Shown: positions 56,951 to 64,000 of the stretch, one piece after another | How the letters are laid out: every line of letters begins with the position of its first letter | How positions within the stretch are numbered: position 1 is the first letter of the stretch | Assembly: GCF_002902985.1 (NCBI RefSeq) | Contig: NZ_CP026171.1 | Span: 248,001-312,000, forward strand | Source: Leclercia sp. LSNIH1 | GTDB lineage: Bacteria > Pseudomonadota > Gammaproteobacteria > Enterobacterales > Enterobacteriaceae | Length of the DNA: 64,000 nt | Direction of reading: 5' to 3' | Program-made: the position numbers and the translations under genes | Notes under the pieces: generated by a model | What the model was told of the DNA's origin: nothing | What the model saw: only the letters and a program-made list of their open reading frames with translations | Database searches by the model: none

Positions 56951-57013
56951 ATCTACTTCCTCTTGAAAGAATAAAGGAAGCATCCCCTAAAGGGATTGAG
57001 CTTCCCTTAGGGT
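56951..57013 (-). promoter_or_regulatory. Leader L2 before paralogue A2
   Basis: The hairpins are CCC-TAA-GGG and CCC-TTTA-GGGG. Segment a is GGAAGC (57000-57005), b is GCTTCC (56976-56981) and a' is GGAAG (56956-56960) in the ribosome-binding site. The whole 73-nt intergenic gap is the leader. Confidence 0.7.
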
Positions 57014-57023
57014 TATTTATTAA

Positions 57024-57944
57024 TTACATGTAAAGCAGATCATCCGAATGCTCTGGAGCATACGAATTGATTTGCTTAAGCGAGTTATTTATAGCCTTTC
57101 TGTACAGCGATGAAGAATGCGATTGAACCATTTTGTACTCAGTGACGAGAAGAGGTGAAGTAAAGCAACCTAGATTCGCGTCGAGAGTTAAAGGGCCATC
57201 GTTGCAAGATTCAATAACAGCGTAAATGCGCCGCTTCATCACCCTACCCGACAGGTAACGATTAACATGGTTCAGGAACTTGTCAGCCCCAGAAATACTA
57301 CTCACATCCCAGTTGGCAGAAATTATCTGGTCTGCAACTGAAACGGGTACCGGTTCAACTACTATCTGAGTATTGATTTGATGGTCAACACTGAAGAACC
57401 TGGTTAACACTTGTGGAACTGAACTTTCCGCAACCTTTTCTGTAACTGCGAAAATAAGCGGAAGAACCTGAGATAAGCGTGACCGTAACTGGCCATGAAG
57501 ATGGCTGATGAAATTGTGACCGTTTTCAACCATACCAAGGATTAAATCCTTGTCTGCATTGCTGGAACGATAATAGACATAGTCCAGTTTTTCACGGTTC
57601 ACACCTTCATTCAGCCAGTCTGGCTCAACATCAACAAGACGCAGGTGAGCTGCTGACACTGAAACCTCAAACTGCAAGGTTTCAAGAGTGACCGGCCCAG
57701 CCTTCAACAACGCAGCTCCTGAGCAATATTGTGCAACAGGATGGTTATCCACGTCAGGGCCCCATAAAGGCTCCCAGTCGCGCAGATAACGCATTAAATG
57801 CGGTTTTAAAGTCCGGACTGGAATATCAACCTTCACAACAAGACTCTGAATGACTCCGGTTTCCAGATTGACACTTTGGATCGCAGCACCTTCAAAACCC
57901 ATCTTCACCAGCATCGCTTCAATTAATTTATAAATAGCTTTCAT
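57024..57944 (-). CDS. Leader-associated paralogue B1, unknown function
   Basis: The 306-aa protein starts MKAIYKLIEAMLVKMGFEGA. The first helix resembles those of the two genes upstream (MKIIEKIINAFLMSRNHAVK, MKLATDLVNAVLIKDGVVPV), so they form a second subfamily. The central region (GHNFISHLHGQLRSRLSQVL) is helical. No motif was recognised. Confidence 0.7.
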   Translation of the reverse strand: MKAIYKLIEAMLVKMGFEGAAIQSVNLETGVIQSLVVKVDIPVRTLKPHLMRYLRDWEPLWGPDVDNHPVAQYCSGAALLKAGPVTLETLQFEVSVSAAHLRLVDVEPDWLNEGVNREKLDYVYYRSSNADKDLILGMVENGHNFISHLHGQLRSRLSQVLPLIFAVTEKVAESSVPQVLTRFFSVDHQINTQIVVEPVPVSVADQIISANWDVSSISGADKFLNHVNRYLSGRVMKRRIYAVIESCNDGPLTLDANLGCFTSPLLVTEYKMVQSHSSSLYRKAINNSLKQINSYAPEHSDDLLYM

Positions 57945-58000
57945 TTTATTGCCCTCGGTTAAGAGGGAATTCTCCCCAAGGGAAGAGTTCCCTCAGGGAT
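57945..58000 (-). promoter_or_regulatory. Leader L3 before paralogue B1
   Basis: The hairpins are CCC-TGA-GGG and CCC-TT-GGGG. Segment a is GAGGGAA (57988-57994), b is TTCCCTC (57963-57969) and a' is GAGGG (57952-57956). The gene before it ends at 58022. Confidence 0.65.
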
Positions 58001-58021
58001 TAGATAAGTTGAAAATAAGTT

Positions 58022-58957
58022 TTAATACCCGTAACGAATAGCGTGTTGTCTTTCTTGAAGGTAGGCTTCGTATTCATCTTTTCCGGATGCGAAGCACTCT
58101 TTAACAAAGACACCGCAAAACATTTTAAGATCATCTCTGGCATGCATTTCTTTATCTGACATGACTTTAGCATAATCAGACGTGTCGATATCCGCTAAGC
58201 GCCAACCGTACTTCATGTAAACACGATTACTGTGGGCAAAGCCTTTAAGATAGCGGCGTGCATTTTTGATGATCTGACGACTACCAGACATGTCGGATGA
58301 CAAAAAGTCAGGTGCGATCATCGTTTCCAGAATATCAACTGGCAACCCCTTACAAAATATTTGAACATTATAACTATTGTAACAGTCATGATATTTAAAG
58401 TCCTTTATAAGACGGTCAGGTTGGTCAGTTGTTATCTTATTTAAAACATCAAGTGCTAAACGAATACCTTCCTTCATAGTTTCATGTAATTCTACATTCA
58501 CAAATGAAAAGAAGGGACTCAGTCCTTCTTTGTACGTGAGATAGTCTTCACCAAAACGTCCATGTCGAGTTAAATGCAGCAATCGTTGCTTGTTATATTC
58601 ACTATCAGTCACGTCGTAACTACCACCGCGCTGTAGAGTGAATCCTTCCTTGACAGTAACCGGGAATCTAATATGGTCAATAAAGAAAGACCGATTCTGC
58701 TTATTTTTCACTACATCTAACTGACGTTTAACACAATCCGTAATGTTCTGGTCTTCGAACCCAGGGAACGGGATATCTAAAAATATTGAACTGTATGCGT
58801 TAGCATACGAATGAAGAAAATCAAATGAAACATCGGCGTCACAGCGTATACCAGTAAATTTACCGTCACAACCAGTTAAGCAGATAACATTGCTGACCTT
58901 CACAGCGTGATTGCGTGACATCAGAAATGCATTAATGATTTTCTCGATAATTTTCAT
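58022..58957 (-). CDS. Leader-associated paralogue B2, unknown function
   Basis: The 311-aa protein starts MKIIEKIINAFLMSRNHAVK. It has the N-terminal helix shared with B1 and B3, a central helix-rich part (ETMKEGIRLALDVLNKITTD) and KNARRYLKGFAHSNRVYMKY near the C-terminus, comparable to HVNRYLSGRVMKRRIYAVIE of B1. Function unknown. Confidence 0.7.
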   Translation of the reverse strand: MKIIEKIINAFLMSRNHAVKVSNVICLTGCDGKFTGIRCDADVSFDFLHSYANAYSSIFLDIPFPGFEDQNITDCVKRQLDVVKNKQNRSFFIDHIRFPVTVKEGFTLQRGGSYDVTDSEYNKQRLLHLTRHGRFGEDYLTYKEGLSPFFSFVNVELHETMKEGIRLALDVLNKITTDQPDRLIKDFKYHDCYNSYNVQIFCKGLPVDILETMIAPDFLSSDMSGSRQIIKNARRYLKGFAHSNRVYMKYGWRLADIDTSDYAKVMSDKEMHARDDLKMFCGVFVKECFASGKDEYEAYLQERQHAIRYGY

Positions 58958-59016
58958 GTAATCCTCTCGTTATAAAAAGGGATTACGCCCATCAGGGGAG
59001 TAATCCCCAGATGGGT
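58958..59016 (-). promoter_or_regulatory. Leader L4 before paralogue B2
   Basis: This is the clearest case. Segment a (GGATTAC, 59000-59006) and a' (GGATTAC, 58958-58964, directly before the ATG) are identical 7-mers, and b (GTAATCC, 58980-58986) is the exact complement of both. The hairpins CCC-ATCT-GGGG and CCC-CTGAT-GGG are present. Confidence 0.75.
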
Positions 59017-59024
59017 AGTGTTAA

Positions 59025-59903
59025 TCAGAAATCAGAAAGACCTAAATCTTTATTTCGCCCTGATATCGTGGAAGATATAAGACGATTTACTCGTTTCTGT
59101 ATACTGTATTCAGACGTCTCACTTATAAAAAGTGGTAATGACTTACCAAGAGACTGTCCATTTCGATAATAGTGACAGACTATATAACCATGTCTCCACC
59201 CTGTACTGATATAAGACTTAACACATTTGATAAAACCCGAAGCTGCCGCTTCTGTTCGTAAAGAGGTAAATGATTTCAGATACCGGTCCATTGAACATAG
59301 TGCAATAGCTTTAAGAGTTACCTCCAGCATTTCATTCCCGTACTTCACTCTCTTAATTAACTGATCTTCATTACGGTGCAAGAATGCATTCCGCAGTCCG
59401 GCAATCAGTATTAAAACTTCTCTGAGTAAAGTACAGAGTCTATTACGCACATATCTCATGAAGTCATCAAAATATAAAAGCCAGAAACAAGCAGCCTGGC
59501 TAATCAAGAGATCATGGGAACAAGCTAGCATCTTAGCCAGCTCGATATCTTCGGAACGAAGAGAAAAGTTACTTTCCTCAAACCGTTGTTGCTTTGAATT
59601 ACACGTATAGAGTTCTATCCATACAGAGATAAATTCAAGCGATTCCATGTCTTCGCAGAGCAATTCAGCACTGCTGATACACTGCTGAAGTTCAAGGCCG
59701 ATATCATACGATACCGGACAATCTTTCAGAGTCTCGACATAGTCAGGGACGAACCGCGATAAATGCGTTGTTTTCAGGTACAGGCTGAGATGCACTTGTG
59801 TCAAAGGATTTACAAGAGACTGTACAGGCATCTCAGTAATGGAAACCGGTACAACACCATCCTTTATCAGAACTGCATTGACAAGATCTGTAGCTAATTT
59901 CAT
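59025..59903 (-). CDS. Leader-associated paralogue B3, unknown function
   Basis: The 292-aa protein starts MKLATDLVNAVLIKDGVVPV. It has a helical middle (FDDFMRYVRNRLCTLLREVL) and a C-terminal CVKSYISTGWRHGYIVCHYY that lines up with the corresponding parts of B1 and B2. It is rich in cysteine. No known function. Confidence 0.7.
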   Translation of the reverse strand: MKLATDLVNAVLIKDGVVPVSITEMPVQSLVNPLTQVHLSLYLKTTHLSRFVPDYVETLKDCPVSYDIGLELQQCISSAELLCEDMESLEFISVWIELYTCNSKQQRFEESNFSLRSEDIELAKMLACSHDLLISQAACFWLLYFDDFMRYVRNRLCTLLREVLILIAGLRNAFLHRNEDQLIKRVKYGNEMLEVTLKAIALCSMDRYLKSFTSLRTEAAASGFIKCVKSYISTGWRHGYIVCHYYRNGQSLGKSLPLFISETSEYSIQKRVNRLISSTISGRNKDLGLSDF

Positions 59904-59958
59904 AAGGCCTCCAGGTTAAATGCTGAGGGCCCCCCCGATGGGATTGGCCATCAGGGAT
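59904..59958 (-). promoter_or_regulatory. Leader L5 before paralogue B3
   Basis: The hairpins are CCC-TGAT-GG and CCC-ATC-GGGG. Segment a is TGGCC (59946-59950), b lies in GGGCCCTC (59923-59930) and a' is AGGCC (59906-59910). The pairing is weaker (4-5 bp) than in the other leaders. Confidence 0.5.
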
Positions 59959-59980
59959 GTAGTTAAAATATGTGATATGT

Positions 59981-60505
59981 TTATGCGCAAAGAGCTATGA
60001 CATTGTCGATATAACTGACAAGAGATGGTCGCTCATCCTTTACTGCAAAATGACGAAGTCCATCCAGATTATATGCCGGTAGAAAATCGGCATAACCACG
60101 GGTACGAAGATCATCAACCACAAGTTTTAAATAATCAAATCTTCCAAGAGAACCTCTCAATGGGGGCCTTCCCGGTTTGGACAAAACTTCTAAAGCTTGT
60201 TGCCACGTGATATCTTCCGCTTTTCCTGTAGCAAGATTAAAATGCACATAAATGAATGCTTTATAATCTCCACGACAGGTAAGATAGTAATTCGGAAAAA
60301 AATATTTATCACAGCGTAACAAACATGTACCTGAAGGGCGAATTACATACAACAGGTTTTTGTCCTTATCTATTATGCTGTGTTTTAAAATCGTAAGGTC
60401 AACTTCACTATCATGAAGATAATAGCATGATGATGGTTGCTCAACGATACGAGATGAAATCACAGCAGCAAACTTATTAAATAAGTCTTGATTTTCAGTT
60501 TTCAT
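59981..60505 (-). CDS. Hypothetical protein, 174 aa, with leader
   Basis: The protein starts MKTENQDLFNKFAAVISSRI. Two segments, LLRCDKYFFPNYYLTCRGDY and DYLKLVVDDLRTRGYADFLP, look structured but belong to no family I know. It lies between the Toprim gene and the paralogue series. Confidence 0.65.
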   Translation of the reverse strand: MKTENQDLFNKFAAVISSRIVEQPSSCYYLHDSEVDLTILKHSIIDKDKNLLYVIRPSGTCLLRCDKYFFPNYYLTCRGDYKAFIYVHFNLATGKAEDITWQQALEVLSKPGRPPLRGSLGRFDYLKLVVDDLRTRGYADFLPAYNLDGLRHFAVKDERPSLVSYIDNVIALCA

Positions 60506-60567
60506 AACAATGCTCTCTTATATTAAACGATGAGCATCACCCTAACGGTAATACTCCCGTCAGGGGT
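60506..60567 (-). promoter_or_regulatory. Leader L6 before the 174-aa gene
   Basis: The hairpins are CCC-CTGAC-GGG and ACC-GTTA-GGGT. Segment a is GAGTAT (60551-60556), b is ATGCTC (60532-60537) and a' is GAGCAT (60510-60515). The a-b pair has one G-U wobble where a'-b is Watson-Crick, which is a compensated difference. Confidence 0.68.
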
Positions 60568-60740
60568 TTTGAGTTATATGGATATACCACGTCATACAAC
60601 CGACCGTAGCCAGATGTACCGCACATTTATTTAACTGAGCAAGCATCTCAGCCGTAAAAAAAACCTGAATAACAGGTGATTTTCACGAAGGAAATCTAAT
60701 TATCTGTTTAGTATTTATGAAATTAAACACTAAAGAGATA

Positions 60741-60777
60741 ACCCCCCCCGACCTAAAAAGGCGGGGGAGTTATCGGG
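60741..60777 (-). terminator. Terminator after the Toprim gene
   Basis: On the minus strand GATAACTCCCCCGCC and GGTCGGGGG...GTTATC pair around TTTTTA; TCTTT follows. It lies within 5 bp of the Toprim stop, so the next gene may need its own promoter in 60568-60740. Confidence 0.75.
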
Positions 60778-60778
60778 T

Positions 60779-62011
60779 TTAAAGCTGAGCAAGACATTCA
60801 GGAGCCCATTTTACTGGGAAGCCATCAGGTCCTGTTAATTTCAATACTTCGTTCCAGTCGATTCCTTTCGTCCCTTCAGGAATATCGAAATCTGGTTCAA
60901 AGACTTTAATTGTCAGCTCTGAAGTGGGATATCGCTTTGCAAAAAACTCTTCCATTCGGGCCTGAAGTCGTATTGCTGACTCCATACCCGGGCAAGCGCC
61001 TCTTGAATTCACAACATCCTTATCCGCCCAGACGTAAAACTGTATTTCTTTCACATCCGGAGGAGGCAGTAGACTATCCGGCACTTCAACGTTTTCAAGA
61101 CACCAGGCAGAGCTCGCAGCCCAACACGGTGTTGAAGTCGCTTCAGTTACTGACAGCGCGTTTTCTATGCCTTCAGCCACACCTAACGTCCAGGTACGGG
61201 TACCTGAGTTGTAGTGTGGGTCGTACAGCTGAATTGAGCCGCCGGTCATATCGGCAGGCGGTTTCATCATCAGTTTCGGATTCTCTACCCGAGCCTTATC
61301 ACCATTTTTCTCTACGAACGTTCTATGGATTGTCAGAGGACGTCCCCGTGTATCACGATAAATTGCGATCATTCCCGGGTAAGTTGACGGTTTCTCTAGT
61401 GACTTATCCATATAGTAAAGTCGGTTGTTCAGACCAAGATCCTTAGGCAGATTACTCAGAATTCGTTTAAGACCACGATTTCGGAGATACATGCCCACAG
61501 GACTCCCTGGCTTGATTTCACCTGTATAGTGATATAACACTTCAAGTTTACGCAGCCGTTTTTCAACTTCATCGCTATCAAGCGTTTCGGTTGCACGAAC
61601 TGTTGATTTATAACGCCGTTCACTTTCGAGATCCGCATCAGTTAACGGAGCGTACAGATCCATACCAAAGAAATCAGTCAAGATCTTCTTACAAGTCTGG
61701 GTTTTGCTCAACTTGTAATACTCTGCCAGCACATCAATACCGTCACAAAATGCATTCACAGGGAAATCATTGTGAATAGCACAACCGGTATAGAGGTCTT
61801 TTTTTCGGAAACGGAACTTTGATTTCCCGTCCCCGGTGAAGGGGCAAGGAACCTGGCTAGGTGCTTTATCACAAGCATCTTTAAATGCCGGTATTCTATC
61901 GAATACATAGCGCCAGCCAGAGGCTTCCGCAACACGAGCGTGAACCATTTTAATAAAGTGCTCAGATACTTCATGTGGTGTACGCTTAACAGCCGGTGAT
62001 GCATAAGTCAT
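60779..62011 (-). CDS. Toprim-domain primase-like protein
   Basis: From ATG at 62011 (MTYASPAVKRTPHEVSEHFI) the product is 410 aa; the in-frame extension to 62125 covers the leader and is unlikely. The N-terminal part has a zinc-finger-like set, VPCPFTGDGKSKFRF, LYTGCAIHNDF and NAFCDG (residues about 40-85). The Toprim domain follows with LGVAEGIENALSVTEAT (the catalytic Glu) and FYVWADKDV (the D-x-D). Similar proteins are phage or plasmid primases. A helicase domain is missing. Confidence 0.82.
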   Translation of the reverse strand: MTYASPAVKRTPHEVSEHFIKMVHARVAEASGWRYVFDRIPAFKDACDKAPSQVPCPFTGDGKSKFRFRKKDLYTGCAIHNDFPVNAFCDGIDVLAEYYKLSKTQTCKKILTDFFGMDLYAPLTDADLESERRYKSTVRATETLDSDEVEKRLRKLEVLYHYTGEIKPGSPVGMYLRNRGLKRILSNLPKDLGLNNRLYYMDKSLEKPSTYPGMIAIYRDTRGRPLTIHRTFVEKNGDKARVENPKLMMKPPADMTGGSIQLYDPHYNSGTRTWTLGVAEGIENALSVTEATSTPCWAASSAWCLENVEVPDSLLPPPDVKEIQFYVWADKDVVNSRGACPGMESAIRLQARMEEFFAKRYPTSELTIKVFEPDFDIPEGTKGIDWNEVLKLTGPDGFPVKWAPECLAQL

Positions 62012-62086
62012 TTTGTTCTCTCTTATCTGGCATTGTGGGTTTCTCAATGCCCTCTGCGATGCAGAAAACAGGGAGAAACCCACAAC
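62012..62086 (-). promoter_or_regulatory. Leader L7 before the Toprim gene
   Basis: TTGTGGGTTTCTC (62073-62085) and GAGAAACCCACAA (62033-62045) form a 13-bp stem enclosing CCCT...AGGG and an inner CTGC-ATC-GCAG. The outer stem is longer than in the other leaders and the ribosome-binding segment GAGAGAAC only weakly resembles the copy, so it is a variant. Confidence 0.55.
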
Positions 62087-62125
62087 GCAGAATCTAAGAA
62101 TAAGGGCCATAATGGCCCTTAACAA

Positions 62126-62347
62126 TTACGCTTCAGACTTGAAGCCATTATTTTCAAGACGCTGGATAAAACCATCAACCATTGATGTTGCCATTTTTAC
62201 ATTACCCTCCGGTATAGATACATCCCGGAGAATTACTTCTTTTGGCAATTCACTTTTGACAACTTCACCCATGCGACCAAAAATACGGACACGATGCATC
62301 ATCCCGACTTTTTCATACTCGACACGGTAAGTCTTTATCTGAGTCAT
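62126..62347 (-). CDS. Hypothetical protein, 73 aa, with leader
   Basis: The protein starts MTQIKTYRVEYEKVGMMHRV and is a mixed alpha/beta sequence ending LENNGFKSEA. No family is known to me. It lies between the CobT-like and Toprim genes. Confidence 0.6.
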   Translation of the reverse strand: MTQIKTYRVEYEKVGMMHRVRIFGRMGEVVKSELPKEVILRDVSIPEGNVKMATSMVDGFIQRLENNGFKSEA

Positions 62348-62412
62348 ATATTGCTCCTTAATCCTTCAGGGAGCAAAACGACCCAACCGGGCGTCATTTT
62401 GCCCCGATTGGG
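62348..62412 (-). promoter_or_regulatory. Leader L8 before the 73-aa gene
   Basis: The hairpins are CCC-AATC-GGGG and CCC-GGTT-GGG. Segment a is GGGGCAAAA (62397-62405), b is TTTTGCTCCC (62369-62378) and a' is GGAGCAA (62351-62357), a match of seven bases to b. The leader fills the 70-nt intergenic gap. Confidence 0.72.
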
Positions 62413-62417
62413 TAGAG

Positions 62418-64000
62418 TTAATTAGATAGAATTTGATGTACTAATTTACTGACCACATTCGGCAGTAAAGAAATATCATCAACATTTACGAAGGTGCCCT
62501 CATCAAAACCAATTAACTCATCAGTTTTAATGCCTACACCAGCGATTTCAATACCGTTACTTTCAGCTACCGTAAGAACATCACTAATGGTGTAATCAGA
62601 CTCTGTCGGATAACCATCAGTAATAAGGAAAACAATTTTCCTGTCAAACTGGCTTTCAAGTAACAATTCTACAGCAGCCATTAAGGCGGAACCCGTTGGG
62701 GTATTATTCCCTTTACAGCCGAGTGAAAATTTTGAAAGCGTCTCTTCCGCGTTTTCATCAAACGTTTTGATAACTTCAAAGTCTTTGTCGACAAACGGAT
62801 AAATCACATTAGCAACGTGCATTTTTGAATTAGCTTCAATCGCCAAAGTTAATGCAAGGTCAGTCTTAATTGCGTGGATATAACGGTGATCCAGAATCAT
62901 AGAACCTGAAATATCACGAACAATAACCAAGCCGACGTGGCCCCGGTTTTTAGATTCGCTTTGCGACCGGAATACATCCCTCACACCCATCGGAGACTGG
63001 ATCAATCGATTAATGTCGAATGACAAGCCTCTATCACGGGTTTTAAATTGACCACGCATTTTTACCTGCTGTAAAACAGATAAGTCTGCCCCAAGAGTCT
63101 GACTGATATTTAATGCTTCATTGTAGACATTCAGATCAATAAGCAAATCTGGAAGATCCCACTCATTTGCACCAAATTCAGCTTTAACCTCATCCGACAC
63201 ACTGGCAGCAATTACGGAGATTTCATTTGCAAGAGCCTCATGAAAATCTTCACTTTCCTCATCGCTGTTAAGAAAATCATCCAGCAATTTGGCAAGGATA
63301 CTCCACTGCTCAGGAGAAAAGTTACTTTCCCCATCGGAAGGATTTCCATTGGAACTGTCGATTTGGGAAGGAGTTCCGTCAGCATCATACGAGTCAGGGT
63401 TAGCCGATTCATCGGTTTCGGGCTCTCCATCAGGTTCACCGTTACCGCTCTCAGCACTTTCTTCATCCCCTTTAGATTGCTCTGACGGCTCATTATCTTC
63501 CATAGGTGCTTTACCATTACCAGCATCATCGTCTTGCTCTTCGGAATCTCCATCCCCTTCACCCTGGTTGTCACCATTGGTTTCGGAATCAGGTTCATTC
63601 TCAGAGCCAGATGAATTGTCTGTGTCGTTTTGCGGGTCTTTATTCTGATCCTCTTCTTGCTGTTTCTCTTTGGCTTCATCCCGTAAACGCTCTAAAAGAG
63701 CCAAGGTTTTACGCGCCAGAGAATCGCAATTTTGCGTACTTTTGCAACTTAGAGCCTGATGAATAATCTCATCAACTTCTAAAATTACAGGCTCAAGGAT
63801 TTTCTTTGCATAATCGAAAAATGGATCAAGCGTTTCTTTATGCCCTTCTTGCTGGAGAACGTTAACCCGCAATGTATTAAGCAGGAACATTTCAATAAAC
63901 TGAACAGGGTTTTGAGGGCTTGAAGAAACATCAACCGTCATTCGCCCAGCTTCAACCATCAAGGCATAACTTACCGCGAGGCGCTTTTTTGCCTCCTGAT
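62418..64000 (-). CDS. cobT: CobT-like VWA-domain protein (N-terminus beyond the window)
   Basis: The frame is open through the right edge of the window. The visible part has a long acidic low-complexity region (about residues 95-225 counting from 63962: runs of DNSSGSENEPDSE and similar) and a C-terminal VWA domain with the MIDAS motif VRDISGSM and the conserved TPTGSALM and FLITDGYPTES. This layout is CobT, the cobaltochelatase-like partner of a MoxR/CobS AAA+ ATPase. Plasmid copies without the other cobalamin genes probably serve as a VWA-AAA chaperone pair. CobS should lie next to it, outside the window. Confidence 0.8.
   Translation of the reverse strand, partial: QEAKKRLAVSYALMVEAGRMTVDVSSSPQNPVQFIEMFLLNTLRVNVLQQEGHKETLDPFFDYAKKILEPVILEVDEIIHQALSCKSTQNCDSLARKTLALLERLRDEAKEKQQEEDQNKDPQNDTDNSSGSENEPDSETNGDNQGEGDGDSEEQDDDAGNGKAPMEDNEPSEQSKGDEESAESGNGEPDGEPETDESANPDSYDADGTPSQIDSSNGNPSDGESNFSPEQWSILAKLLDDFLNSDEESEDFHEALANEISVIAASVSDEVKAEFGANEWDLPDLLIDLNVYNEALNISQTLGADLSVLQQVKMRGQFKTRDRGLSFDINRLIQSPMGVRDVFRSQSESKNRGHVGLVIVRDISGSMILDHRYIHAIKTDLALTLAIEANSKMHVANVIYPFVDKDFEVIKTFDENAEETLSKFSLGCKGNNTPTGSALMAAVELLLESQFDRKIVFLITDGYPTESDYTISDVLTVAESNGIEIAGVGIKTDELIGFDEGTFVNVDDISLLPNVVSKLVHQILSN

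Overview
The window looks like the accessory half plus a stretch of backbone of a large multidrug-resistance plasmid of an enterobacterium, most likely Klebsiella. The reasons are a captured piece of Klebsiella chromosome carrying blaSHV, a dense set of enterobacterial insertion sequences (IS26, IS1, IS30, an IS903-type IS5 element, IS3- and IS110-family elements), a plasmid Hha-type regulator, a Cre-like resolvase and a CobT-like/Toprim block. No replication initiator, transfer gene, tRNA, rRNA or CRISPR array was seen, so the replicon type cannot be fixed from this window.

Layout. 1-4752: class 1 integron read leftwards from intI1, with cassettes aac(6')-Ib, aac(3)-Ia, gcuP, gcuQ and aadA1, then the 3' conserved segment (qacEdelta1, start of sul1), driven by the strong Pc variant. 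4753-14389: two direct IS26 copies enclosing Klebsiella chromosome: 5'-truncated lacY, an AAA ATPase, a small gene, blaSHV (SHV-5 by its diagnostic residues), and the L-threonate/tetronate gene set ygbI, ltnD, otnK, otnC and truncated otnI. 14390-36661: patchwork of IS elements around genes for aldehyde, quinone and enone metabolism: aldehyde dehydrogenase with a glycerol dehydrogenase remnant, an acetoin/diacetyl-type reductase between two IS903-type copies, a PIG3-like quinone oxidoreductase, a TetR/AcuI-like pair and a complete formaldehyde operon frmR-frmA-VOC-frmB. Between them lies an IS3-family element split by a group II intron and by IS30. 36689-38909: IS wreckage that cuts a Tlde1-like (DUF2778) gene.

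38910-64000 is backbone, almost all on the minus strand and mostly without recognisable function. It has two HNH endonuclease genes, a CoiA-like protein, an Hha-family regulator next to a Cre-like recombinase, and a nine-gene operon (49471-54479) that includes a homologue of the replication fork-trap protein Tus. Last comes a run of genes (CobT-like VWA protein, a 73-aa protein, a Toprim primase-like protein, a 174-aa protein and five roughly 300-aa proteins that look like distant paralogues).

The most unusual signal is in that last run. Nearly every gene is preceded by a compact 55-75 nt leader with the same architecture but a different primary sequence. Two small CCC-loop-GGG hairpins are nested with a segment b that can pair either with an upstream copy a or with the ribosome-binding region a' of the same gene. 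The pairing is conserved by compensating changes from gene to gene, which suggests a plasmid-specific family of translational RNA switches.
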